From the NCBI RefSeq assembly GCF_002198715.1, contig NZ_MWLK01000021.1:124001-188000 (forward strand): a stretch of DNA of 64,000 nt. The letters are read 5' to 3'. Every line of letters starts with the position of its first letter. Position 1 is the stretch's first letter. Origin of the DNA: Rhodomicrobium sp. R_RK_3. Its GTDB lineage: Bacteria; Pseudomonadota; Alphaproteobacteria; Rhizobiales; Rhodomicrobiaceae. The translations under genes and the position numbers were made by a program. A model generated the notes under the pieces. That model was not told the DNA's origin, made no database searches, and saw nothing but the letters and a program-made list of their open reading frames with translations. Positions 27,001 through 36,933 of the stretch are shown one piece after another.

Positions 27001-27129
27001 CTCGTCGGCGGTCGGGCCGATATCGGAGACGTCGAGCAGCTCTTCCTCAGCCGCGCCGGCAAGCGAAGCCACCGCGCCGAAAACGCGGAAGAACTCGGGG
27101 CTTTTGAAGGCCTCAAGGCGCGGATCCAT
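24022..27129 (-). CDS. Double-ATPase: AAA/ORC-like N-domain fused to HerA/VirB4-like translocase
   Basis: A cytosolic protein of about 1035 residues. The first P-loop is IKGQTGTGKTHTLL (about 66-79) with Walker B AVFIAFDQLE (about 250) and a winged-helix-like end (about 325-390). After a Pro/Ala linker (about 410-440) comes a region with no recognised fold (about 440-640). The second ATPase has Walker A VTGDSGSGKTQTL (about 690), CIFDFKNDYADRG, Walker B RLLVLDEAWRV (about 908), IGTQYPGDLP and the TRIFLKN arginine stretch, all HerA/VirB4 marks. An in-frame TTG at 27135 is an alternative start. Its partner gene ends 20 bp upstream. Possible roles are DNA translocation in defence, conjugation or repair; I know no described system with this exact pair. 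Confidence 0.85.
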   Translation of the reverse strand: MDPRLEAFKSPEFFRVFGAVASLAGAAEEELLDVSDIGPTADEAIASVVHHARSKNPDPASRLLLIKGQTGTGKTHTLLTAVRGLHRHGDVFAAVLPMVEFVSESQFDAWLTRSLVTRLSEPYLVPEGSPVPLVALGNALLDLVPGPVAKRLKQAANDGDVTVSEAEFKGLVAGIRSRMARATRIPPAGEGTIAAILGVLFGEDEAFDYLRGLPVDAMIGGVRVTNPDSEQCGRLRLEELVKIIGAFGGAVFIAFDQLEQSKLEGWEGRLTHAISRGALITETLPNVAVSFAVLPSLYAKITENIDASIRDRIERLGAQPVVLKPLSRPEVTALLERRLALLFDVCGAAPDASDPLYPFEPWFLDELAGQTSRYVTEYVQQFQRLLVELDRIPSMDDFPLPEAVLSAVPAHVAAKPGKGVAAAVTPAAPVAPQAPTLDFDAQWDKYYAQHSFFGVPNDGSKQADLMEWAIKAAMPEIEGITAMRTRRDCRGRAQTYVIGFDLEKDSTVVERREVALCNEANLGSQLADEIRSVLATCHGDARPVLVRPRGGRFPKGGRTAGPLLDHASENGAIVVRQFEAASWERIRALKDFFSLHEHLPGFIDWQRRARPLTQIASLSEVLQYPYRAPVDENAIELEAKRVVEPLKPRILRKMPTGPAVFLGNEGEGQGIFWAPFESDPKLLNFGVLVTGDSGSGKTQTLRVIIDGVIGIGAPVCIFDFKNDYADRGFTSEQGLRVHDVRRHGIPFNPLFPSAADDGMAQPIEHIFTITGVLKRVFGLGDRQAALLRDAMKTAFEAHGVDPQRWAPVDTIRAPSFDDVISILEEQKEQRNTTAISLIDRVSPLFELGLFPKAHELEVPFETMLNERLVLSLFELPTDEIKAALAELIIIRLHGYLVRGSQPRRLTRLLVLDEAWRVASSKHLENLAREGRAFGVGLAIGTQYPGDLPPDLAGSLATRIFLKNQQPDHKKAVVRAVTGSASGVQAQEVHELLEKQEMFQGLIQNQQYAPYAAFQLLPYYARERVDEDRGGTGTLG

Positions 27130-27149
27130 GAGCAATAATGTCCTTTAGG

Positions 27150-28211
27150 CTAAATCCATTCGTTGACGATGAAGTGCCGCTCGTCGCGGCCGAAGGCGAT
27201 GCGGGACCGGTCCCGCAGAGCCGTGTCCATCGGTCCCGCGATGTCGTAGCGCTCCAGATCGATCAGCCCCGCCCGCCCGGCTTCCGCGACGCTGGCCTTA
27301 AACCCGTCGAGCGAGCCGAAGTTCAGCCCGCGCGAGGTGCCGGCGTCGTAGACCTGGGCGATGGCGACGCGGCCCGCGAAAGGATCGGTGCGCAGCGTCT
27401 TGGCGAGGTCGCGGACGGTCGCCGCGAATTCGGCAAGGTCGGGCGCTGCCTTGCGCAAATCCACTTTCGGCATGGACGGCGCGGGACGCGGCGCGGCCTT
27501 GGTGATGCCGGAGCGGATCAGCGCTTCGGCGACGCCGCCGGCCGCCTCGGGCCGGAGCCCCAGCGCCTTGCGCAGGAGCACGCTCTCGGCGTCCCTGAGC
27601 GCGCCGCGTTTCAGGCCAGCGGCGCCCAGCATGACGGCCCGGCCGATGGCGTCGCGCGAAGTGTTGTGCATGGAAATCTCCGTGAAGGCGGGTTCGCACT
27701 CGGGGAGGCGGCTGGCGATCATCGCGCGCAGCAACGCAAACCGGACTTGCGGACGCGTCGGCATGGTGCCGAGCCCTGACAATCCATAGAGGCGGGCAAG
27801 GGCGGCGCATTCGAGATTTTCGCGCCGCGCCAGATAGACCCGGGCCTTCTCGGTCCGCGGATCGATGCCGAGCGCCAGGACGGGCAGCGCACGGGAGAGG
27901 ATCGCCGGCCAGGAGCGGCCGATGAGCTTGCCGATCTTGCCTTCGGCGCGGGCGCGTCCGCTGTCGTCGATGCGGCAGCGCCCGCCTTTGGAGAGCCAGA
28001 TCAGCCCTTCATCGCCGAGCGCCGCCAGCGCCGTCCCGAACTGGCTGGGATCGGCGTAGAGCGGCGTCAGCGCCTTTTCGACCGCATCGCGCGAGGAAGA
28101 CCCATGTCCGCTAATCGCCAGAAAGGCGAGGATGGGGAGCCCGGGATCGATCGGCGACAGGCGGTCGAGATCCGGCCCGGGCAATGGCGCTTGCTGCTGC
28201 GATGTGGTCAT
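27150..28211 (-). CDS. Uncharacterised partner of the AAA-HerA ATPase, 353 aa
   Basis: A cytosolic protein I do not recognise. Residues about 25-95 have the look of a winged helix (AVEKALTPLYADPSQFGTAL, then LIWLSKGGRCRIDDSGRARA). The middle (about 150-260) is helical, and the C-terminal 75 residues (FGSLDGFKASVAEAGRAGLI ... DERHFIVNEWI) form a second possible winged helix. No nuclease, methylase or membrane motifs are seen. It lies 20 bp before the ATPase in the same direction, so both are made together; it may be the DNA-recognition subunit. The ribosome site is weak. Confidence 0.75.
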   Translation of the reverse strand: MTTSQQQAPLPGPDLDRLSPIDPGLPILAFLAISGHGSSSRDAVEKALTPLYADPSQFGTALAALGDEGLIWLSKGGRCRIDDSGRARAEGKIGKLIGRSWPAILSRALPVLALGIDPRTEKARVYLARRENLECAALARLYGLSGLGTMPTRPQVRFALLRAMIASRLPECEPAFTEISMHNTSRDAIGRAVMLGAAGLKRGALRDAESVLLRKALGLRPEAAGGVAEALIRSGITKAAPRPAPSMPKVDLRKAAPDLAEFAATVRDLAKTLRTDPFAGRVAIAQVYDAGTSRGLNFGSLDGFKASVAEAGRAGLIDLERYDIAGPMDTALRDRSRIAFGRDERHFIVNEWI

Positions 28212-28483
28212 GATCCGGGGGCGTTGGCCTTTGGCATTAAACTTTGCTTAGGGATTATTAACTATCCGATTCGCGGGCCTGTGTTGACCCGGCATTATTT
28301 CCCGTGGATTTGCCGCGACTTGATGAAGACACGTTGCTGTGGAGACACGGCAAGAGAGGACCTTGGCGGCAGCTTTACGCAAACGTCAACCAATGGTAAA
28401 TTTTGGCCGTTGCGTCAGCCGGGCACCGGGGCGCAGCTAACAAAACGGCGCCGGCCCGCGGCCGGTCATTGGGAGGATGGGTT

Positions 28484-28909
28484 ATGCGTGTGGCAGGGAT
28501 GGCGCTGGGCGCCGGATTGTTGTTGATATGCGCCTCAGGTCCGAGCTTTGCGCAATCGGCCGAGGATGCGCTTGGCGTGTGGGAGAACCCGGAGAACGGC
28601 TCGCATATTCAGATCGCCAAATGCGGCGGCGGCGTCTGCGCGACGGTGGTGAAGGTCAAGGACCCCTCGCGCACCGATACGCAAAATCCCGATCCGCAGC
28701 TTCGCAAGCGGCCGATCAAGGGCATCGTCATCATGAACGGAGCGACCAAGTCGGATGCCAAGACCTGGTCCGGCAAGCTCTACAATACGCAGGACGGCCA
28801 GACCTATAGCGGCACGCTGTCGGTCGTCGACAAGAACCATGTCAAGCTGCAGGGCTGCGTCATGGGCGGGCTGGTCTGCAAGGGGCCGACCTGGAACCGG
28901 GTGCAGTAA
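28484..28909 (+). CDS. DUF2147 family exported protein
   Basis: A 141-residue protein with a signal peptide (about 1-23, cut after SFAQ) and a DUF2147 domain: LGVWENPENGSHIQIAKCGG, KRPIKGIVIMNG, TYSGTLSVVDKNHVKLQGCV. The family is periplasmic and of unknown function, with a lipocalin-like barrel as a possible fold. There are four Cys residues in the mature part, likely in two disulfides. The ATG at 28484 follows GGAGG. A strong hairpin follows the gene. Confidence 0.9.
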   Translation: MRVAGMALGAGLLLICASGPSFAQSAEDALGVWENPENGSHIQIAKCGGGVCATVVKVKDPSRTDTQNPDPQLRKRPIKGIVIMNGATKSDAKTWSGKLYNTQDGQTYSGTLSVVDKNHVKLQGCVMGGLVCKGPTWNRVQ

Positions 28910-28938
28910 CCCCGCATTGCGACAACGCAAAATCGTGA

Positions 28939-28962
28939 AAGGGCCGGCCTCGTCCGGCCCTT
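28939..28962 (+). terminator. Rho-independent-like terminator of DUF2147 gene
   Basis: A perfect 9-bp stem, AAGGGCCGG with CCGGCCCTT, closes a 6-nt loop 30 bp after the stop codon, followed by the T-rich AGCATTTT. Confidence 0.7.
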
Positions 28963-29146
28963 AGCATTTTGGCGGAATAGCGTAAGATCGGCGCCGCGAG
29001 GGTTAACCCTTTCGATGTAAATCCGCCGAAGGCTCTTGCGCTCTATCAACTCCGCGCTGCAAATGTTTGGCATTTGCCAGATAATGGATATTGCAACTCG
29101 CGAGCGGCCGGCGTTTTCCGCTCCCAAGCTCAAATGAGGCACAAGC

Positions 29147-30487
29147 GTGAATTTGCACTCCCCGCGCTTCCCGATCTCCTCCCGGCTGCAGCAGAAGGCG
29201 CATGCGCTCATCCCCGGCGGCTCGCACACCTACGCCAAGGGCGACGATCAATATCCGATCCTGGCGCCCGGCTTCATTGCGCGCGGGCAGGGCTGCCACG
29301 TCTGGGATGCGGACGGCAATGAATATATCGAATATGGCATGGGCAACCGCGCCGTCGGCCTCGGACACGGCTTTGCCCCGGTCGTCGCGGCGGTAACGGC
29401 GGAGCTGGCGCATGGCTGCAATTTCACCCGGCCGAGCCCGATCGAAGTCGAATGCGCGGAGAGCCTGCTCGGTCTGATCGGCGGCGCCGAGATGGTGAAA
29501 TTCTGCAAGAACGGCTCCGACGCGACCTCGGCGGCGGTCAAGCTCGCCCGCGCCTATACCGGCCGCGATCTCGTCGCCTATTGCGGCGACCATCCGTTTT
29601 TCTCGGTCGACGACTGGTTCATCGGCCCGACGCCGATGGGCGCCGGCGTCCCCGACGCCATCAACAAGCTGTCGGTGACCTTCCGCTATAATGACATCGA
29701 GAGCGTCAAGGCGCTGATCGCGGACTATCCGGGGCAGATTTCCTGCTTCATGCTCGAGGCGGCGCGCACCGACGACCCCAAGGACAATTTCCTGCACGAG
29801 GTCAAGCGGCTGGCGAACGAGGCCGGCGCGCTGTTCGTGCTGGACGAGATGATCACCGGCTTCCGCTGGCACAAGAACGGTGCGCAGAAGCTCTATGACA
29901 TCGAGCCGGACCTCTCGACCTTCGGCAAGGCGCTGGGCAACGGCTTCTCGGTCTCGGCGCTGGCAGGAAAGCGCGAATTCATGCGGCTCGGCGGGCTCGA
30001 CCATTATGACCGGCCGCGCGTGTTCCTGCTGTCCACGACGCATGGGGCTGAGACGCATGCGCTGGCAGCGGCGATCGCGACGATCAAGGTCTATCAGGAG
30101 GAGCCGGTGATCGAGCGCATGCACGCCGCCGGCGACCGGCTGCGCAAGGGCTTTGCCGAGGTGATCGCGCGGCGCGGTCTCGGCGATTATGTGTCGGTTA
30201 TGGGTCGGTCGAGCTGCCTGCTCTATGGCACCAAGGACAAGGCGGGTCAGCCGAGTCAGGCCTACCGGTCGCTGTTCCTGCAAGAGGTGATCCGGCGCGG
30301 CGTCATCATGCCCTCGCTCGCCACGAGCTATTCGCATAGCGACGCGGATGTGGACCGGACCGTCGCGGCGATAGACGGCGCGCTGGATATTTACGCGCGG
30401 GCGCTGGAGGATGGGACGGAGCGGTATCTGGTCGGACGCCCGTCGCAGATGGTGCAGCGGCGGTTCAATGTGCCGGACGCGGAGTGA
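29147..30487 (+). CDS. Class III PLP aminotransferase (glutamate-1-semialdehyde aminomutase-like)
   Basis: The 446-residue protein starts at GTG 29147 with GAGG upstream. Marks of the group are ALIPGGSHTYAKGDDQYPIL, CKNGSDATSAAVKLARAYTG (phosphate and substrate region), LDEMITGFRW and the PLP Lys in FGKALGNGFSVSALAGK. It is longer than ordinary HemL (about 430) and has a C-terminal extension ending in RRFNVPDAE. Many such paralogues work in sugar or secondary metabolite pathways rather than heme synthesis, and no heme gene adjoins it. The substrate is therefore open. The gene ends convergently with a Uma2 gene across a BIME-like copy. Confidence 0.85.
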   Translation: MNLHSPRFPISSRLQQKAHALIPGGSHTYAKGDDQYPILAPGFIARGQGCHVWDADGNEYIEYGMGNRAVGLGHGFAPVVAAVTAELAHGCNFTRPSPIEVECAESLLGLIGGAEMVKFCKNGSDATSAAVKLARAYTGRDLVAYCGDHPFFSVDDWFIGPTPMGAGVPDAINKLSVTFRYNDIESVKALIADYPGQISCFMLEAARTDDPKDNFLHEVKRLANEAGALFVLDEMITGFRWHKNGAQKLYDIEPDLSTFGKALGNGFSVSALAGKREFMRLGGLDHYDRPRVFLLSTTHGAETHALAAAIATIKVYQEEPVIERMHAAGDRLRKGFAEVIARRGLGDYVSVMGRSSCLLYGTKDKAGQPSQAYRSLFLQEVIRRGVIMPSLATSYSHSDADVDRTVAAIDGALDIYARALEDGTERYLVGRPSQMVQRRFNVPDAE

Positions 30488-30531
30488 CGGTTCGCAGCGC
30501 TGGCGGGTCCCCGCATCGTCAGCACCCCACT

Positions 30532-30624
30532 CGTCGCCCCGGCCTACTCGCCTTGCCGCTTGCCGCAATGTTCGTTGATAGATGATTGGGTCCCGGCTCG
30601 GCCTGCCGGCCGTCCGGGACGACG
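30532..30624. repeat. BIME-like element, copy 2 (family A)
   Basis: A shortened relative (93 bp) of the element at 17368. It keeps the GTCGCCCCGGCC left end, the TTGGGTCCCGGCTCG word and the CCGGGACGACG right end, but has lost the GCCGGGGCCC half of the left hairpin. It lies between convergent gene ends. Confidence 0.7.
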
Positions 30625-30631
30625 CCCGTGA

Positions 30632-31225
30632 TCAGTTCAGATCGAGCGCCGCGAGCGTCAGCGCCAGCCCTGGCACGAGGCTCGGCACCAGTTCCTCGCC
30701 CGCCTGCCAGTCGGTGACGTCGCGGAAACCGGTCGGGGTGGGCTCGCGCATGATGCGGGTTTGCAGCCGGACCGCGTCGATCACCCAAAGCTCGGCGAGA
30801 CCGAAGCCGGAATAGATGCGTGCCTTCAGGCCGGTGTCATAGGCAAGGCTGGAATCGGCGATCTCGACGATCAGCAGCGCGGTCTGCGCATTGAGCCGGG
30901 CCAAGCCGTCGGCCCGCCGGTAGACAACAATATCCGGCTCCAAATAAGTATCTTTACTGAGCCGGAAAGTCGTTTCCGGAATCAGCATGAGCTCGTCCGG
31001 CTTAGTGCGATACCAACGCTCCAAGAGGACAGCTTTCAACGCCTCATGCTGGTTTCCCTTTGGGGACATCGGGACTATCTCACCGCCGATCAGCTCAAGG
31101 CGCTCGTCCTCAGTGAGTATACCCGCTGCAGTCATTTTTTCCATCTCGGAAATAGTGAAAGTCCGGCGCGGAAGTTCCTTTGCTGAAATCTTTGTCATTT
31201 GATTGGTCGGGCGGAAGCTGTTCAT
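30632..31225 (-). CDS. Uma2 family (DUF820) endonuclease-fold protein
   Basis: A 197-residue protein of the PD-(D/E)xK-like Uma2 group: FTISEMEKMTAAGILTEDER, LELIGGEIVPMSPKG, YLEPDIVVYRR with the acidic position, LLIVEIADSSLAYD and the closing K of the metal site at DTGLKARIYSGFG. The nuclease activity of the family is predicted from fold. Multiple copies are frequent in cyanobacteria and occasional in alphaproteobacteria; no partner is visible here. Confidence 0.85.
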   Translation of the reverse strand: MNSFRPTNQMTKISAKELPRRTFTISEMEKMTAAGILTEDERLELIGGEIVPMSPKGNQHEALKAVLLERWYRTKPDELMLIPETTFRLSKDTYLEPDIVVYRRADGLARLNAQTALLIVEIADSSLAYDTGLKARIYSGFGLAELWVIDAVRLQTRIMREPTPTGFRDVTDWQAGEELVPSLVPGLALTLAALDLN

Positions 31226-31395
31226 GACGTTATTATGACATACCCCATCGGCGAATTATATCATAACCGCCGGGGCGCGCACCCGCTACATGGCGTTGAT
31301 TATCGTTCAAACCCATGAACTTCCGCCACAGTTCCATGAGCCGGGCCAGCGAAGTCCCTGAAAATCGGGCGATTCATAGCTCTTTGCGAAGCGCC

Positions 31396-31442
31396 AAAAA
31401 AAATCAGCGCGCCTCCGTTCGCCGAAGCTAGGAAGGCGCGCC
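31396..31442 (-). terminator. Rho-independent terminator of rpoD
   Basis: On the minus strand, the GCGCGCCTTCC arm pairs with GGAGGCGCGC (one bulge), followed by TGA and eight T residues, 20 bp after the rpoD stop. Confidence 0.75.
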
Positions 31443-31462
31443 GATCTCTTCGGAAAAGCCGA

Positions 31463-33499
<2,037 letters not shown>

Positions 33500-33803
33500 C
33501 CCATACTCCAGATGGTCGCCTGACCCGGCTTCCATGAAAACCTAGCCGCCGGTGTCCCGGCTGCCCGCTGCGGCAGCCGTCCGAACGGCGCTGTGAAGTT
33601 CTGACGTCGTGGACACAGATCCGCTCAGCCTGAGCCGACCATCGTCCGACGCAAACGATATTCCTCTAAAACCCGGTCTTTCGCAGAAGAACTGGAAACG
33701 TCGCCGCAGCAGGCTGGACCGAATCACCGCAATCGCCTCAATATGGAGCTAATGCACTTAAGTTAAATATTCTTGAAACCGTCACCGGGCGGGTGACGAA
33801 GCA
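33500..33803. other. 304-bp dnaG-rpoD gap with probable rpoD promoter
   Basis: No gene is seen. The stretch around 33735-33780 is AT-rich compared with its surroundings and could include termination of dnaG; the rpoD promoter cannot be pinned by eye. Confidence 0.35.
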
Positions 33804-35771
33804 TTAGCCATCTTCGGATTTTCCATAATCTGATGCTGCAATTTCGACACCCTCCGTGCTCCAGACTTGCCTGGAGAGGTCTTGCAGCCTCAGATAGTTC
33901 TCTTCCGATTGGTCGATTTCGTATGCGCGTCCGGCCGACTCCAGCTCCCGTTTCAACTCAACTGCCTTGCGGTGCAGCGCCAGCCTGTGACGCCAGCCTA
34001 TCAAAACGCTCTCATGTGAGGCGTGAGGCTGCGTGTTCCAATCGCTGTTGTGCGTGATGGCGTGCTCAACCCGGGCCAAAAGACGAGAATGGCCCAATTT
34101 CCCCAATTGATGGCTTAGAGTGTCCTTGTCAAGAGGGTTTTGCTCCGTATGCACGGATAGGATGCAATCGCGCAACGTCTGTAGCGCATCGGCCTCAAAT
34201 TGGATAGCGGCAACTTCCTCGCTATAATCGTCAAGTAACCAGGGATGGTTCAAAAGCGTCGTGACGATTAACGCCTCGCGATGCGGCAGCGAGCTGTCGG
34301 TGGCGCGGATCATCGCGCTTTCGGCGAGGCTTGCCGTCGCGCTTTGATCGACAAACGGCTGGTAACCTCCGCGTTTCGAGCCGGTGAAGCCGCCCGACTG
34401 GCGGGACGATTGGCCGGGCTTTGCTCCAAAACGGTTCGCTCCGCGCTGCGGGCCTTTTCCTTGGCCGCCCGCAGAAAAATCGCGCCGCGGCTGCTGGCCA
34501 TAGCCGCTGAACTGGTCGCGCAGCCGCCGCCTGACCTCTTGAGCGTAATATTGCCGGACGGTCTTGTCGGCGATGGTCTCGATCAGCTCATTCAGCCGGG
34601 TCTCGAACCGGGCGCGCCGCTCCGGCGTCGTCCATTGCTCGGCGGAGAATTCCTTAGCCCAGAGCACTTCGACCAGGGGCTTCGGCGTCCTGAGCGCCGC
34701 GGCGACGCCTTCGGGGCCCTGCTGGCGCAGCAGATCGTCCGGGTCTAGCCCGTCCGGCAGGAAGGCGAAGGCGAGGCTTTTGCCGGGCGTCAGCAGCGGC
34801 AGGGCGGTTTCCACAGCCCGGTGCGCGGCCTTGATGCCGGCAGCGTCGCCGTCGAAGCACAGGAGCGGCTCGTCCGCCATCCGCCAGAGCAGCTTGATCT
34901 GGTCCGGCGTCAGCGCGGTGCCGAGCGGGGCGACGGCATTGGCGAAACCGGCGCGGGCGAGGGCGATCACGTCCATATAGCCCTCGGCGACGATAACGCC
35001 GCCGTCCGTATGCGCCGCCTGCCGGGCGATGGCCGCATTGAACAGCACCGAGCCCTTGTGGAAGAGCGGCGTTTCCGGCGAATTCAGATATTTCGGCTGC
35101 TGCTCCGCGGCAAGCGCCCGGCCGCCAAAGGCGATGACCTCGCCGCGCGGATCGGTGATCGGGAAGATCAGCCGGTTGCGGAAGCGATCATAGCTGACGG
35201 GGATGTCGTCGCCCGCGATCAGCATGCCCGAGGCCGCCATGTCGTCCGGGGCAAAGCCTTGCGCCGCCAGATGCTCCTTGAGCTGGTGCCGTCCCTGCGG
35301 CGCATAGCCGAGCCGGAAGCGCTCGATGTCCTCGCGCCCGAGCCCGCGCCGGTCGAGATAGGCGCGCGCGTCGCGCCCCTCCGGACTGGCCAGCATCTTC
35401 TGGAAATAGGCGCCGGACGCCGCCGTGATCTTCCTCAGGCGGACGACGAGTTCCTCCCGCGCCTCGGCCTGCGGCGTCGATTTCGGCATCTCGACGCCCG
35501 CTTCCCCCGCAAGCTGCTCGACCGCCTCGGGAAAGCTCAGCCCCTCGACCTTCATCAGGAATTTGAAGATGTCGCCGTGCTCGCCGGTGGCGAAGCAATG
35601 GTAGAAGCCCTTTTGATCGTTGACCGTGAAGGAAGGGGTCTTTTCCTGCTTGAACGGCGACAGCCCGGCAAATTCCCGCCCCTGCCGCTTCAGCTTGACG
35701 CGCCGCCCGATCACCTGGCTGGCCGGCAGCCGGGCGCGGATTTCGTCGAGCAGGGATGGCGGGAAGCGCAT
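33804..35771 (-). CDS. dnaG: DNA primase
   Basis: A 655-residue replication primase. The N-terminal domain aligns with the CHC2 zinc finger (LSPFKQEKTPSFTVNDQKGF, then YHCFATGEHGD, residues about 38-67), but only one Cys of the C-H-C-C ligand set remains: Ser, Lys and Thr stand at the other positions. The TOPRIM core is complete: VIVAEGYMDVIAL with Glu, then LLCFDGDAAGIKA with the DxD acids, about residues 262 and 310. A Gly/Arg-rich linker (about 420-465) leads to the DnaB-interaction domain. It is followed by rpoD. Confidence 0.97.
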   Translation of the reverse strand: MRFPPSLLDEIRARLPASQVIGRRVKLKRQGREFAGLSPFKQEKTPSFTVNDQKGFYHCFATGEHGDIFKFLMKVEGLSFPEAVEQLAGEAGVEMPKSTPQAEAREELVVRLRKITAASGAYFQKMLASPEGRDARAYLDRRGLGREDIERFRLGYAPQGRHQLKEHLAAQGFAPDDMAASGMLIAGDDIPVSYDRFRNRLIFPITDPRGEVIAFGGRALAAEQQPKYLNSPETPLFHKGSVLFNAAIARQAAHTDGGVIVAEGYMDVIALARAGFANAVAPLGTALTPDQIKLLWRMADEPLLCFDGDAAGIKAAHRAVETALPLLTPGKSLAFAFLPDGLDPDDLLRQQGPEGVAAALRTPKPLVEVLWAKEFSAEQWTTPERRARFETRLNELIETIADKTVRQYYAQEVRRRLRDQFSGYGQQPRRDFSAGGQGKGPQRGANRFGAKPGQSSRQSGGFTGSKRGGYQPFVDQSATASLAESAMIRATDSSLPHREALIVTTLLNHPWLLDDYSEEVAAIQFEADALQTLRDCILSVHTEQNPLDKDTLSHQLGKLGHSRLLARVEHAITHNSDWNTQPHASHESVLIGWRHRLALHRKAVELKRELESAGRAYEIDQSEENYLRLQDLSRQVWSTEGVEIAASDYGKSEDG

Positions 35772-35886
35772 TCAGGCGTCCTTATATGTGCGGGGCAGAG
35801 CTTAAGCGATTCGAATTGCGCACAGGCCGCCCTGTCCCGCATGCGAGAAAAATGTGGATAAGAATAAGGAAAAGCCGGACGGCCGG

Positions 35887-36258
35887 TCAGGCCGGCTTGC
35901 CGCAGAGCCTTGCGCTGGCGCGGCATTTCTGCTCTCGGCCGATCGCGCCGCCGAAGTCGATATAGTCCTCGCAGGTCACCGTACGGTCCTGCACGAGGAA
36001 GGCTTTCAGTCCGCGGCTCGCGAGCGTGTCCTTGGCCTCGTTGATGGCGAGATCCAGATTGCCCTGTACGAAGGTGGTGACGTTGTCGAGCCCGAAGCCG
36101 ACCGCGACGGCCTGCACGGGCTCGCAGATCCGGGCCTCTTCGGTGCGCGCCGGCTTGCGGGGCGCGGGCCGGTACGCCTTGGGCTGTGCAAGGCTGGTGC
36201 CTGCCGCGATGACGGCGAAGGCGCAGATCGGCAGGCAGACTCTGGCTGTACGCAACAT
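35887..36258 (-). CDS. Hypothetical exported protein, 123 aa
   Basis: The signal peptide is about residues 1-24 (ICAFAVIAAGTSLAQ). The mature part is small, with four Cys (CEPVQ, VTCEDY, KCRAS, LCGKP) and the helix NLDLAINEAKDTLASRGLKA. It may be a disulfide-bonded periplasmic protein; I do not recognise a family. It lies between dnaG and a citE-like 3'-end fragment. Confidence 0.65.
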   Translation of the reverse strand: MLRTARVCLPICAFAVIAAGTSLAQPKAYRPAPRKPARTEEARICEPVQAVAVGFGLDNVTTFVQGNLDLAINEAKDTLASRGLKAFLVQDRTVTCEDYIDFGGAIGREQKCRASARLCGKPA

Positions 36259-36285
36259 GATTCCCCCAACTCAAGGCCCGTTCGG

Positions 36286-36422
36286 CTAGCCCCGCGCGGC
36301 GATCGCATCGGCGATGGCGACGGTCCGCTCGGCGATCCCGGCGTGCATCAGCTCCACCATCCGCCCGTCGAGGCTGATTACCCCCTTACCCAAATTCTCA
36401 GGCAAAGCAAAGGCTGCGATGA
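36286..36422 (-). pseudogene. 3'-end fragment of a citE-like lyase gene (left repeat copy)
   Basis: This stretch reads in frame as the last 44 or so residues of a CitE-like protein, ending ...ADAIAARG and TAG, and is 96 percent identical over 132 bp to the end of the intact gene at 37180 (see the direct repeats). No gene body precedes it: codons stop matching beyond 36422. Four of the five differences are silent, so the fragment stood under coding selection before it was separated. Confidence 0.8.
36291..36422. repeat. Direct repeat, left copy, 132 bp
   Basis: It is identical to 37191-37322 except at five positions, offset by exactly 900 bp. It starts at CCCGCGCGGCGATCGC and ends at GGCTGCGATGA. 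Confidence 0.95.
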
Positions 36423-36451
36423 ATCCGACGTGCTTGCTGCGGCGTCAATAC

Positions 36452-36469
36452 ACATGTATATACAAATGT
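36452..36469. promoter_or_regulatory. Imperfect palindrome upstream of brnT
   Basis: ACATGTATATACAAATGT, with a perfect GTATATAC core, in the AT-rich stretch 36445-36545 before the toxin gene. BrnA-type antitoxins repress their own promoter; this is a fitting operator candidate, by inference. The rest of the 375-bp gap 36259-36633 holds the citE-like fragment. Confidence 0.4.
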
Positions 36470-36633
36470 CCGCCCGACGTAGGGCGGTTCGCGTATCAGT
36501 ATGCGGTCCGATAATCACGTCGATTGAAGGAAATATAATTGCAGCACAAGAGCCAGCCATCGGCGTGCGCCCGCACGCTATGGCCACAACCGGCAAGGGA
36601 GCGGATGGCGATTGCATCCGCTGGTGCAAAGCA

Positions 36634-36933
36634 ATGTTATTCGAATATTTCGAATGGGACGAGGGCAAGCGACGTAAAAATCTTGCCGCGCATAAAATAG
36701 ATTTTGAAGATGTTCATGGCGTTTTTGAGGGTCCGTTTCTTTCCAAACGATCTGATCGCGACGGCGAAGAACGTTGGCTCGCAATCGGATGCCTGGGCAG
36801 TCAGATCGTTGCGGTCGTCTACACGATGAGAGCGGACCGCTGCCGTATAATTTCGGCGCGAAAGGCACGCACAAATGAAGGAGAAGCCTATTACCAAGCG
36901 ATCAAAGGAGAAGCCTCGCCAAGGGAAAACTGA
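36634..36933 (+). CDS. brnT: BrnT family ribonuclease toxin
   Basis: A 99-residue toxin. It matches the BrnT pattern: FEYFEWDEGKRRKNLAAHKI, FEDVHGVFEGPF, GEERWLAIGC, IVAVVYTMRADRCRIISARKART. These RelE-fold RNases block translation and are neutralised by BrnA, whose gene overlaps by 59 bp. The frame stays open far upstream (to 35854), but the conserved part starts at the ATG at 36634. The pair occupies a 768-bp interval bracketed by direct repeats. Confidence 0.9.
   Translation: MLFEYFEWDEGKRRKNLAAHKIDFEDVHGVFEGPFLSKRSDRDGEERWLAIGCLGSQIVAVVYTMRADRCRIISARKARTNEGEAYYQAIKGEASPREN

Noticed and set aside
29147-30487. True hemL
   Set aside because: Similarity is to the wider aminotransferase group and the context lacks heme genes, so no symbol was given.
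35854-36633. N-terminal extension of brnT (frame open from 35854)
   Set aside because: It would cross the repeated citE-like end and a minus-strand gene; the BrnT family begins at 36634.
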